Shown piece after piece: positions 1-7,198 of a DNA stretch of 64,000 nucleotides. Below the pieces are notes generated by a model. It made no database searches. It worked only from the letters and a program-made list of their open reading frames with translations, and was not told the DNA's origin. The stretch spans positions 124,001 through 188,000 of the forward strand of contig NZ_JBBEOG010000004.1 of assembly GCF_037860835.1 (NCBI RefSeq), read 5' to 3'. The DNA is from Aquipuribacter nitratireducens (lineage in GTDB: Bacteria > Actinomycetota > Actinomycetes > Actinomycetales > JBBAYJ01). Numbering within the stretch: position 1 is the first letter of the stretch; every line of letters starts with the position of its first letter. The translations under genes were made by a program, and so were the position numbers.

Positions 1-1
1 C

Positions 2-796
2 ACCGCGGCCGTGCTCGCCGGCGCCGGCGCCGCCGCCGCGGGCGACTGGCTCCCGATCTTCCGGACCGAGCGCGTCGCCGCGCCCGACGCCACCCGGGCC
101 GAGCTCGTCACGCTGCCCGAGCCGGAGGACCTCGACGCCTACGGCACGCTCGAGGTCCTCGCCCCGCCCGAGGTCCGTGAGGTCGACGGTGCGGCGGCCG
201 CGGAGGCTGCGACGGGTCTCGCCGTCCCTGTCGTGCACGACCTCCCGCGGGGCGTGACGGGCAGCCCCCGGCTGCTCGTCGCCGGGCAGGTGAGCGCGGA
301 GTTCACGTTCTCGGAGGAGGAGGCCGCGCGGACGGCCGCCGAGCTCGGCGCCGCCCTCGAGCCGGTCCCGGGGGGCCTCGACGGGACCCGGTTCCGCCTC
401 GTCGCCGGACCCGGTCACGCGAGCGTGTGGTCGGAGGCGCGTGGGGTGCCCGCGCTCGTCGTCGGCCGCGCCGTCGCGCCCACCGCGTTCTCGACGGGCG
501 TCCCGCTCGAGGAGGCCGTGGAGTTCCTCGCGAGCCTGCCCGGGCTCCCGCCCGGCACGGCACGGACGCTCACCGAGTTCGCCGGTGACGGCGCCACGCT
601 GCCGCTGCCGATCGGGACCGACGAGGCGACGACGACGACCGCCGACGTCGGCGGGGTCGACGCCACCGTCGTCACCGCCCGCGACGGGACGGCGGCCGGG
701 GTCGTGTGGGTCGAGGACGGCGTCGTGACCGCCGTCGCCGGGTCGCTCGGCGGTGACGAGGTCCTCGCCGTCGCCCGTGGGCTTCGCGACCGGTGA
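2..796 (+). CDS. Membrane-anchored protein of unknown function (5' end outside window)
   Basis: The reading frame is open from the first bases of the window, so the true start is probably upstream; an internal GTG at 11 is possible. The visible N-terminus is an Ala/Gly-rich membrane segment ending in a GDWLPIF turn, followed by about 235 exported or extracytoplasmic residues rich in Asp, Glu, Thr and Val. The arrangement resembles the C-terminal part of actinobacterial anti-sigma-like or DUF4367-like proteins, but no diagnostic motif is visible. Its stop overlaps the GTG start of the ABC ATPase gene (GTGA), which suggests translational coupling. Function not assigned. Confidence 0.6.
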   Translation, partial: TAAVLAGAGAAAAGDWLPIFRTERVAAPDATRAELVTLPEPEDLDAYGTLEVLAPPEVREVDGAAAAEAATGLAVPVVHDLPRGVTGSPRLLVAGQVSAEFTFSEEEAARTAAELGAALEPVPGGLDGTRFRLVAGPGHASVWSEARGVPALVVGRAVAPTAFSTGVPLEEAVEFLASLPGLPPGTARTLTEFAGDGATLPLPIGTDEATTTTADVGGVDATVVTARDGTAAGVVWVEDGVVTAVAGSLGGDEVLAVARGLRDR

Positions 797-1770
797 CCGC
801 CCGGACGGACGTGCCGGTCCCCGCCCACGACTCGCCCGCGGTGTGGTGCTCCGGGCTGCGGAAGCGGTACGGGCGCCGCACCGCCGTCGACGACGTGTCG
901 TTCGCGGTCGGGCGCGGGCGGGTCGTCGGGCTGCTCGGACCGAACGGCGCGGGCAAGACGACGGTCATCAAGAGCCTGCTCGGCCTCGTCCGTCCCGACG
1001 CAGGGGAGGTGATGCTCCTCGGTCGGCCCGCGACCGAGCCCGTGTCCCGCGCCGCCGTCGGCTACCTGCCCGAGCTGTTCCGCTACCAGCCGTGGCTCAC
1101 CCCGGCCGAGGTGCTGCGCCTCCACGTGCGGCTCGCAGGGGCACGCGTCTCCGGCGCGGAGCAGCGGGACCGGCTCGCGCTCGTCGGGCTCGACGACCGT
1201 GCCGACGACCGCGTCGGCGGGTTCTCCAAGGGCATGCAGCAGCGGCTCGGCCTCGCCGTCGCCCTCGTCGCCCGCCCGGAGCTCGTCGTCCTCGACGAGC
1301 CGACCTCGGCCCTGGACCCGCTGGGCCGTGCCGACGTCCGCGACGTCCTCCTCGGGCTGCGGGAGTCGGGGGTCGCCGTGCTCCTCAACTCCCACCTCAT
1401 CGGGGAGGTCGAGCGCGTCTGCGACCACGTCGTCGTCCTCGACCACGGCCGCGTCGCCGCGTCCGGCAGCCTCGAGGAGCTGCTGGGCCGCCGCGGCCTG
1501 CGGCTGCGCCTCGGCGGCCTGGACGCGCGTGCGCTCGCGCGCCTGGCGTCGGTGGGGACGCTCGAGCGGCAGGGAGACGTCGTGACCGTCACCTTGCCGA
1601 CCGCGGGTGCGGAGCCCGACGCCAACGACCGCCGCGTCCCGGACCTCGTCGCCGACCTCGTCGCGCTCGGCGTCCGGGTCCACTCCGTCGAGCCCGTCCG
1701 GATGAGTCTCGAGGAGCGGCTCCTCGACATCCTCCGGAGTGCGACGCCGGCGCAGGAGGTGGCGTCGTGA
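793..1770 (+). CDS. ABC transporter ATP-binding protein
   Basis: Cytoplasmic ATPase subunit of 325 residues. Walker A (GPNGAGKT) lies near residues 49-57, a signature-like segment (GGFSKGMQQRL) near 135-146, and Walker B with D-loop (LVVLDEPTSALD) near 157-168, followed by the switch His in NSHL. The signature GFSKGMQQRL is typical of the ABC-2 exporter subfamily that includes gliding-motility and antibiotic exporters. The GTG start overlaps the previous stop and the TGA overlaps the GTG of the permease gene, so three genes look co-translated. The substrate cannot be inferred. Confidence 0.93.
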   Translation: MTARTDVPVPAHDSPAVWCSGLRKRYGRRTAVDDVSFAVGRGRVVGLLGPNGAGKTTVIKSLLGLVRPDAGEVMLLGRPATEPVSRAAVGYLPELFRYQPWLTPAEVLRLHVRLAGARVSGAEQRDRLALVGLDDRADDRVGGFSKGMQQRLGLAVALVARPELVVLDEPTSALDPLGRADVRDVLLGLRESGVAVLLNSHLIGEVERVCDHVVVLDHGRVAASGSLEELLGRRGLRLRLGGLDARALARLASVGTLERQGDVVTVTLPTAGAEPDANDRRVPDLVADLVALGVRVHSVEPVRMSLEERLLDILRSATPAQEVAS

Positions 1771-2630
1771 GCGCCCGTGTCGTCCTCACGGTCGCCGCCC
1801 TCACGCTGCGGGAGACGAGCCGCCGCCGCGTCATCCGGGCGCTCGTCGTCCTCACCGCGCTTCTCCTCACCCTCAGCGCGTGGGGGTTCTCCCGGCTCGC
1901 GGTCCTCGAGCTCGACGGGGGCGCCCTCACGTCGGGGGAGGCCCGGCTGACGGCGTCGATCGTGCTCAACCTCGTGATGTTCGGGCTCAGCCTCATCGCC
2001 GCCCTCGGCACGACCTTCCTCGCCGGTCCCTCCCTCGCCGGCGACCTCGAGTCCGGTACGGCACTCGCGGTGCTCGCCCGCCCGGTGCGTCGCTCCGCGG
2101 TGCTCGTCGGCAAGTGGCTGGGTCTGGCCGCCTTCGGCAGCGGCTTCGTCCTGGTCGCCGGCCTCGCGCAGCTGCTCGTCGTGCGGCTCAGCGTCGGCTA
2201 CACCCCGCCCGACCCCGTCGAGGGCCTGCTCCTGCTCGCCTTCCAGACCACCGTGCTCCTCACGCTCGGCCTGCTCCTGTCGACCGCGGTGTCGCCGATG
2301 GCGTCGGGGATCGTCGCCGTCGGGCTCTTCGGGACGACGTGGATCGCGGGCGTCGTCGGCGGGGTCGGCGCGGCGTTCGGTCCGGAGAGCCTCGCGCGGG
2401 TGGGGACGGTGTCGCGGATGCTCCTGCCCACGGACGGGCTGTGGCGTGGCGCGATGAACGCCTTCCAGGACCCGACCGCCCTCCTCCAGATGGCCGGTGA
2501 CGACGTCGCCGGCGGGTTCCCGTTCCTCGGTCCCGAGCCGATCGCGTGGGGGTTCGTCCTCTACAGCGCCGGGTGGGTCGCGGTCGTCCTCGCGCTCGCC
2601 GTCCTGGTGCTGAGCCGCCGCGACGTGTAG
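1767..2630 (+). CDS. ABC-2 type permease
   Basis: Integral membrane partner of the upstream ATPase, 287 residues from the GTG at 1767 that overlaps the ATPase stop (GTGA). About six hydrophobic segments are visible, the first after a short basic N-terminus (RETSRRRVIR). A cytoplasmic segment DLESGTALAVLARPVRRSAV after the second helix is typical of ABC-2 permeases of the NosY/ABC2_membrane_2 kind. A longer open frame runs upstream but reads through the ATPase gene in another frame, so it is ignored. Likely an exporter; substrate unknown. Confidence 0.9.
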   Translation: MSARVVLTVAALTLRETSRRRVIRALVVLTALLLTLSAWGFSRLAVLELDGGALTSGEARLTASIVLNLVMFGLSLIAALGTTFLAGPSLAGDLESGTALAVLARPVRRSAVLVGKWLGLAAFGSGFVLVAGLAQLLVVRLSVGYTPPDPVEGLLLLAFQTTVLLTLGLLLSTAVSPMASGIVAVGLFGTTWIAGVVGGVGAAFGPESLARVGTVSRMLLPTDGLWRGAMNAFQDPTALLQMAGDDVAGGFPFLGPEPIAWGFVLYSAGWVAVVLALAVLVLSRRDV

Positions 2631-2660
2631 CGGCTCAAACTGCTCTTGGGGCTACAACGC

Positions 2661-2790
2661 CTGCGCCGCAGGAATGGTGGACGCGAGATCGCCCTGTCCG
2701 GCGCTATACCCCCTGTGCCGCAGGGAGAGTAGACGCGAGATCGCCCTGTCCGGCGCTATATCCCCTGTGCCGCAGGGCTGGTGGACGCCG
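2661..2790. repeat. Intergenic tandem repeat, 52-bp period
   Basis: The segment CTGYGCCGCAGG starts at 2661, 2713 and 2765, giving an exact 52-bp period with roughly two and a half copies. Each unit also contains GACGCGAGATCGCCCTGTCC and GGCGCTATAYCCC. CTGYGCCGCAG is itself close to a palindrome. The array fills the gap between the convergent permease and DUF1810 genes, where it could act in transcription termination or be a dispersed extragenic repeat family. Confidence 0.85.
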
Positions 2791-2802
2791 GCCCTGCGCC
2801 CG

Positions 2803-3225
2803 TCACAGGCGGCGAAGGGTCTCCTCGTCCTCCGCGCCGCCGTAGCTGCGCTCGAGGACGGTCCGGAACACCGGCTCGGCCGGGTCGGCGTGGGCGAACA
2901 GGGTCATGGACGAGCGGAGCTTGAGGGCGTCGACGTCGCCGAGCAGGCGCACCGGATCGGGGTCGGCGAGCGAGGCCACGACGTCGGACGCCTCGCGCAG
3001 TCGCGCGCCGAGCACCGGGTGGGCGAGGTACGCCCGGGCGGAGTCGAGCCCGTCGAGGGCGTAGTGCTGCGCGGTCCTGCTGCGGCCCAGCCCCGCCAGC
3101 TGCGGGAACACGAACCACATCCAGTGCGACCGCTTCCGGCCGGCGCGCAGCTCGGCGAGGGCGGCCTCGTACGTGCCGCCGGAGTCCTGCGCGGTGAGGA
3201 ACCGTCCGAGGTCGGGGTCGTTCAC
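2803..3225 (-). CDS. DUF1810 family protein
   Basis: 140 residues from the GTG at 3225. The N-terminal motif RFLTAQ...Y..AL.EL..GRKRSHWMWFVFPQ is the hallmark of DUF1810, followed by a Gly-rich loop and helices with LGARLREAS and LKLRSSMTLF. Members are small cytoplasmic proteins of about 140-150 residues with no proven function, so the length fits. A longer open frame to 3426 is Arg/Pro-rich and lacks homology-like character. The GTG overlaps the stop of a small upstream ORF (GTGA), suggesting coupling. Confidence 0.88.
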   Translation of the reverse strand: MNDPDLGRFLTAQDSGGTYEAALAELRAGRKRSHWMWFVFPQLAGLGRSRTAQHYALDGLDSARAYLAHPVLGARLREASDVVASLADPDPVRLLGDVDALKLRSSMTLFAHADPAEPVFRTVLERSYGGAEDEETLRRL

Positions 3226-3326
3226 GACCCGTCCCGGTAGGTGTCGGCCGCCTCCTCCTCCGGTCGCGGGGGCACCGTCTCGTCGGTCTCGAGGACCTCG
3301 AGCTCGTGGTCGGGCTGCTCGCTCAT
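3222..3326 (-). CDS. Small acidic 34-residue ORF coupled to DUF1810
   Basis: An ATG at 3326 opens a 34-codon frame ending in TGA that overlaps the GTG of the DUF1810 gene. The product is strongly acidic (MSEQPDHELEVLETDETVPP, then a Glu-rich run, ending AADTYRDGS), with codon choice like the neighbours (C or G in third positions). No membrane segment or known motif is visible. It is too short for a confident call, but the start-stop overlap and coding-like base use support translation. Confidence 0.5.
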   Translation of the reverse strand: MSEQPDHELEVLETDETVPPRPEEEAADTYRDGS

Positions 3327-3528
3327 GGCGTCCAGGGTGGCACCTCGGACAGGACGGGGCCTCGCGGGACCGATGTCCCGCGGGACCAGGCGTCACGTGC
3401 GTCGGACGCCGTGCGCGCCGGGTCACGGGGCGTCAGGGTTCTCCTGCCAGACGCTGGTCGGCCGCATCACCCGACCCGGACTCGTCCGCACGGGCGTCCC
3501 CCTCTGACCTCGGAGACCGGAGACCACC

Positions 3529-4041
3529 ATGAGCGACACCTCACCGACGGACCTCGACACCACGTTTCTGCGGTCGGCACGACAGCGAGGCGGCGTCGAT
3601 CTCGACGGGTTCCTCGTGCACGAGCTCGTGCCGGCGACCGCGACCGGCGGTCGACTGGCGGTGGTCGACCACGTCCTGCCGCCTCGCAGCCTCGCCTCGC
3701 CGTGGCACGTCCACGCCCGCACGGTGGAGATCAGCGTCGTCGTGCAGGGCACCGTCGGCGTCCGGATCGGCGACGAGGAGATGACCGCGGGCCCCGGCGA
3801 CGTCGTGCACAAGCCGGCGGGTGTCTGGCACGCGTTCTGGAACCCCGGTGAGGAGCAGGCCCGGCTCGTCGAGCTCATCACGCCGGCCGGCTTCGAGCGC
3901 TTCTTCTGGGACCTGGCGAAGTCGGTCGGAGCCCAGGGCTCGGACCTCGACCGGATAGCGGAGGTCGCCGCGGAGCACGACATCGTCGTCGACCCGACGT
4001 CCGTCGAGTGGCTCGTCAGCCGCTACGGCCTCGAGGGTTGA
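3529..4041 (+). CDS. Cupin-domain protein
   Basis: 170 residues. The cupin barrel covers about residues 45-120. Motif 1 supplies His60, His62 and Glu67 (PWHVHARTVE) and motif 2 supplies His101 (PAGVWHAFWN), a complete set of metal ligands. Start ATG at 3529 follows a GGAGACC-type ribosome site. The C-terminal 50 residues form a helical tail (FERFFWDLA...). Cupins of this kind can be dioxygenases, isomerases or binding proteins; nothing nearby fixes the substrate. It is convergent with the pyridoxal kinase gene. Confidence 0.85.
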   Translation: MSDTSPTDLDTTFLRSARQRGGVDLDGFLVHELVPATATGGRLAVVDHVLPPRSLASPWHVHARTVEISVVVQGTVGVRIGDEEMTAGPGDVVHKPAGVWHAFWNPGEEQARLVELITPAGFERFFWDLAKSVGAQGSDLDRIAEVAAEHDIVVDPTSVEWLVSRYGLEG

Positions 4042-4060
4042 CCCCTGCTCCCAGCGCTTC

Positions 4061-4909
4061 TCACACCTCGGTGACGTCGAACAGCCGCCGGGGCCGGACC
4101 AGCTCGTCCTGCGCGGCGACGAGCAGCAGCTCGCGCGAGCCGGCGTCCGCGGTCGCCTTGAGCAGACCCCACACCGACGCGGTCGTCGCGGCCAGCGCGT
4201 CCGGTGCGGACCGCGTCGTCGCCCAGTGCCGGAGGAACAGCGCCGCGGTGGCGTCCCCCGCGCCGTTGACGCTCAGCGGCAGGCGCGGGGTGCGCACCCG
4301 CCAGTGCCGACCACCCTCCGAGGCGAGCAGGTCGACGGCGTCGGCGGGGGTGTCGTCGACGTCGAGCGACGTCGTGAGGACGACACGCGGCCCGACGGCC
4401 TGCAGGTCCGCGACCGCGGCCGTCACCTCGGCGAGACTGGTCGTCGTGCGTCCCGTGAGGAGGTCGAGCTCGAAGTGGTTGGGCGTGGCGACGTCCGCCG
4501 CGGGCAGCGCGACGTCGCGCAAGAGCTCCTCGATGCCGGGCCGCACGAAGACGCCACGGCCGACGTCGCCGATCACGGGGTCGCAGCAGTACAGGGCCTC
4601 CGGGTTCGCGCGCTTGACCCGGGCGACCGCGGCCACCACGGCGTGGCCGACGTCGGCCGAGCCGAGGTAGCCCGACAGCACCGCGTCGCACGTCGGCAGC
4701 ACCCCGCGCTCGCCGATGCCGTCGACGAGCTCGTCGATGCTCGCCCCGTCGAACACCCGGCCCCGCCAGCTGCCGTAGCCGGTGTGGTTGGAGAACTGCA
4801 CGGTGTGGACCGGCCACACCTCCGTGCCCAGCCGCTGCAGCACGAACGTGGCCGAGGCGTTGCCGACGTGGCCGTAGGCGACGTGGGACTGGATCGAGAG
4901 GACGTTCAC
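4061..4909 (-). CDS. pdxY: Pyridoxal kinase PdxY-type
   Basis: 282 residues from the GTG at 4909. PfkB/ribokinase-like kinase that phosphorylates pyridoxal in the B6 salvage pathway. Diagnostic segments are N-terminal VLSIQSHVAYGHVGN, VQFSNHTGYG, CDPVIGD, TPNHFELDLLTG and the catalytic anion-hole motif NGAGD near residue 228. Length matches E. coli PdxY (287). The upstream MFS gene ends at 4906, so its stop overlaps this start and the two are probably co-transcribed. An antisense and in-frame extension upstream is a shadow of the MFS gene. Confidence 0.92.
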   Translation of the reverse strand: MNVLSIQSHVAYGHVGNASATFVLQRLGTEVWPVHTVQFSNHTGYGSWRGRVFDGASIDELVDGIGERGVLPTCDAVLSGYLGSADVGHAVVAAVARVKRANPEALYCCDPVIGDVGRGVFVRPGIEELLRDVALPAADVATPNHFELDLLTGRTTTSLAEVTAAVADLQAVGPRVVLTTSLDVDDTPADAVDLLASEGGRHWRVRTPRLPLSVNGAGDATAALFLRHWATTRSAPDALAATTASVWGLLKATADAGSRELLLVAAQDELVRPRRLFDVTEV

Positions 4910-6108
4910 GCGCGGCAGGGTACGGGCGCCGGGCCGGGCTCCGGTCGTCGGCGCACGACGCGGACGCCTGCGGCGAGGACCACACCGACGATCGCGACGA
5001 GGACGACGAGACCGTGCGGCGGCCACACGTCGAGCGCGACGCCACCGGCGACCGGTCCGACGGTGGCGCCGGCCTCGTAGGAGACGAGGAAGGCGCCGTT
5101 GGCCGTCGCCAGCGACGTCGCCGGGACGCGCTCGCCGAGGACGGTGAGCCCGACCGCGTAGAAGCCCATCGCGACCCCGCCGAGCAGGGCCGCCGCGAGG
5201 ACCGCCACCGGGCCGCGCGCCACCGCGAGGGCGAACAGCGTGCTCGTGACCGCGAGCGCCACCCCGAGGGAGCCCAGCAGGCGCAGCCGGTCGAGGCGGT
5301 CCGCGAGCCAGCCCACGGCGAGCTGCAGGAGGAGCCCCCCGACGAGGAACGCGGTGAGCAGCCGTAGCGCGAGGCTCGTGCCGGTGCCCGCGTCCAGGGC
5401 ATAGCTCGGCAGCAGCGAGATCCAGCCGAACTCGGCCACCCCGCCGACGGCCGCGGCGGCCATCGCGAGCGGCGCCAACGCCACCGCCCCGCGCAGCGTG
5501 AGGCCCTGGTGCGCAGGGACGGCCGGTGCGAGCCTGCGCGCGGCCAGCAACGGCACGCACATGAGCAGGGTCGCGGCCGTGCCGACGAGGTACGGCGACC
5601 ACACCTCCGTGCCGGTGCGCTCGAGGACGACCGGGCCGACGGCCCAACCCGTGAAGAGGAGCATCGCGTAGAGGGCGAGCACCCGGCCCCGGACCCGGTC
5701 GGGGACGACGGTGTTGATCCACGTCTCGCCGACGAGCCACGGGAGCGTGAGGCCGAGGTCGGAGACGAAGCGGAGCAGCACCCACCACCACGTGCCCTCG
5801 AGCACCGGCATGAGGAGGAACGTCGCACCGACGATGGCACCGCCGGCGACCATCGTCGGCACGGTGCCGAGGCGGGCGGCCAGCCGGGGGACCAGCGGGA
5901 CGAGGAGGACGACGGCGAGGGAGGGCGCTGCGCCGGCCAGGCCGACGAGCCAGCCCGGCGCGCCCCACGAGTCGAGGCGCAGGCTCGTCACGGTGTAGCC
6001 GATGCCGTACGCGAGGCCGAGGCCGGCCGTCGACAGCAGGACGGCGGCGAGGCCCCACCAGCGGGTGCGGCTGTGGCGGGAGGCGGAGGCGTAACGACTG
6101 TTATGCAT
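4906..6108 (-). CDS. MFS transporter controlled by the divergent TetR
   Basis: 400 residues from the ATG at 6108, with about twelve hydrophobic segments. After a short basic N-terminus (RHSRTRWWG) it shows the MFS pattern with a central cytoplasmic loop and the second-half motif GWLADRLDRLRLLGSLG. An alternative start at 6147 would run into the tetR gene. The ATG lies inside the palindromic operator between the two divergent genes, so a TetR bound there should block this gene directly. The substrate is unknown; a drug-efflux role is an inference from the TetR pairing. Confidence 0.88.
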   Translation of the reverse strand: MHNSRYASASRHSRTRWWGLAAVLLSTAGLGLAYGIGYTVTSLRLDSWGAPGWLVGLAGAAPSLAVVLLVPLVPRLAARLGTVPTMVAGGAIVGATFLLMPVLEGTWWWVLLRFVSDLGLTLPWLVGETWINTVVPDRVRGRVLALYAMLLFTGWAVGPVVLERTGTEVWSPYLVGTAATLLMCVPLLAARRLAPAVPAHQGLTLRGAVALAPLAMAAAAVGGVAEFGWISLLPSYALDAGTGTSLALRLLTAFLVGGLLLQLAVGWLADRLDRLRLLGSLGVALAVTSTLFALAVARGPVAVLAAALLGGVAMGFYAVGLTVLGERVPATSLATANGAFLVSYEAGATVGPVAGGVALDVWPPHGLVVLVAIVGVVLAAGVRVVRRRPEPGPAPVPCRA

Positions 6109-6123
6109 AACGCTTGTTACGAT
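6091..6123. promoter_or_regulatory. TetR operator and overlapping divergent promoters
   Basis: The core GTTATGCATAAC (6100-6111) is a perfect palindrome, flanked by outer arms GTAAC (6091-6095) and GTTAC (6116-6120), giving a 30-bp dyad between the MFS and tetR starts. A -10 like TACGAT (6118-6123) stands 7 nt before the tetR GTG at 6131, leaving no room for a Shine-Dalgarno, so tetR is probably leaderless. The MFS ATG lies inside the core. Operator assignment is inferred from position and symmetry. Confidence 0.8.
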
Positions 6124-6130
6124 AGGTGGC

Positions 6131-6715
6131 GTGGCAGGCGACGTCAACGCGGGTGGTCGACGGCGGGAGATCGTCGCGGCCGTCTACCGCGTGCTCGCCC
6201 GCGACGGTCTCGAGGGGGCGACCCTGCGGCGCATCGCCACCGAGGCCGGGTGCACGACGGGGTCGGTGACCCACCACTTCGCGGACCGGCGCGCCCTGCT
6301 CGAGGCGACGGTCGACACGGCGGTGGAGGAGTCGATGGCGCGGCTGCTCGCGAGCTGGCGGCGCGAGGGTCCGCGGGCCGGTCTCGCCGAGATGCTCCCG
6401 CTCGACGAGACCCGTCGGCAGGAGGTGACCGTCTGGCTCGCCGGGGTCCAGGCCGGCGCCCAGGACCCCGAGCTCGCGGAGCGGCTGGCGAACCGGTGCG
6501 CCGCCGCGCAGGAGCGGCTCGTCGCCGAGCTGCGCGCCCGCCGTGGAGACGCCGACGGAGGTGCCACGGACGACGACGTCGAGCTCCTCGCCGACGAGGT
6601 GCTGAGCGCCGTGGACGGGCTCGCGGTCTACGCCGTCGCGGACCCCCGCCGCTACCCGCCCGAGCGGCAGCTCGCCCTCGTCGACCGCGTCCTCGAGCGG
6701 ACGGGTCTCGCGTGA
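6131..6715 (+). CDS. TetR family transcriptional regulator
   Basis: 194 residues from the GTG at 6131. The N-terminal DNA-binding domain covers about residues 8-55 with the helix-turn-helix ATLRRIATEAGCTTGSVTHHF, very typical of TetR repressors, followed by a helical ligand-binding domain. It is divergent from an MFS gene with a palindromic operator between them, so autoregulation and control of the transporter are expected. Its stop overlaps the GTG of the downstream DksA-type gene (GTGA). Confidence 0.92.
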   Translation: MAGDVNAGGRRREIVAAVYRVLARDGLEGATLRRIATEAGCTTGSVTHHFADRRALLEATVDTAVEESMARLLASWRREGPRAGLAEMLPLDETRRQEVTVWLAGVQAGAQDPELAERLANRCAAAQERLVAELRARRGDADGGATDDDVELLADEVLSAVDGLAVYAVADPRRYPPERQLALVDRVLERTGLA

Positions 6716-7062
6716 GCGACGAGGACCTCCTCACCGCACGGCTCACCGCGCTCGCCGCCCAGGAGCAGCGTCTGCTCGCGCAGCTGGACCGGGTCGTGGC
6801 GGCGTCCGAGCAGTCGAACGCCGACGACGAGCACGACCCCGAGGGCGCGACCATCGCGTGGGAGCGGCAGCAGCTCGCCGCGGTCCTCGACCAGGTGCGC
6901 CGCAGCCGCGCGGCGCTGGAGGAGGCGGTCGCCGCGCGCGCCCGCGGTGAGGCGACCACGTGCGAGCGCTGCGGCGCGACCATCGACCCGCGCCGGCTCG
7001 AGGCGCGGCCGGAGGCCCGCACGTGCATCGACTGCGCGCGATCGGTCGCTCGGCGGCGCTGA
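6712..7062 (+). CDS. DksA/TraR-type zinc-finger protein
   Basis: 116 residues from the GTG at 6712, which overlaps the tetR stop. An N-terminal coiled-coil-like helical region (LTARLTALAAQEQRLLAQL, then a long Glu/Arg/Ala helix) precedes a C-terminal zinc finger CERC-X17-CIDC, the exact C-X2-C-X17-C-X2-C spacing of the TraR/DksA family. Such proteins act at the RNA polymerase secondary channel or are uncharacterised relatives. The acidic tip residues of true DksA are not obvious, so a DksA-like transcription role is only possible. Confidence 0.85.
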   Translation: MSDEDLLTARLTALAAQEQRLLAQLDRVVAASEQSNADDEHDPEGATIAWERQQLAAVLDQVRRSRAALEEAVAARARGEATTCERCGATIDPRRLEARPEARTCIDCARSVARRR

Positions 7063-7198
7063 CCGACCACGCTCGGTGTCGTCGGCGGTGACGGATCGTC
7101 AGGAAGTTGCCACGGCGCCGGCCGCGGTGGTTGCGTGCTGCGGGTCCCATGACAGTTGCGGCAATGACGCCGCGGCACACTGACGGAAGGACTCGACG

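Noticed and set aside
3363-3382. Perfect 8-bp stem CGCGGGAC-CGAT-GTCCCGCG between divergent DUF1810 and cupin units
   Set aside because: Lies upstream of both genes rather than at a gene end; could be an operator, but nothing else supports it.
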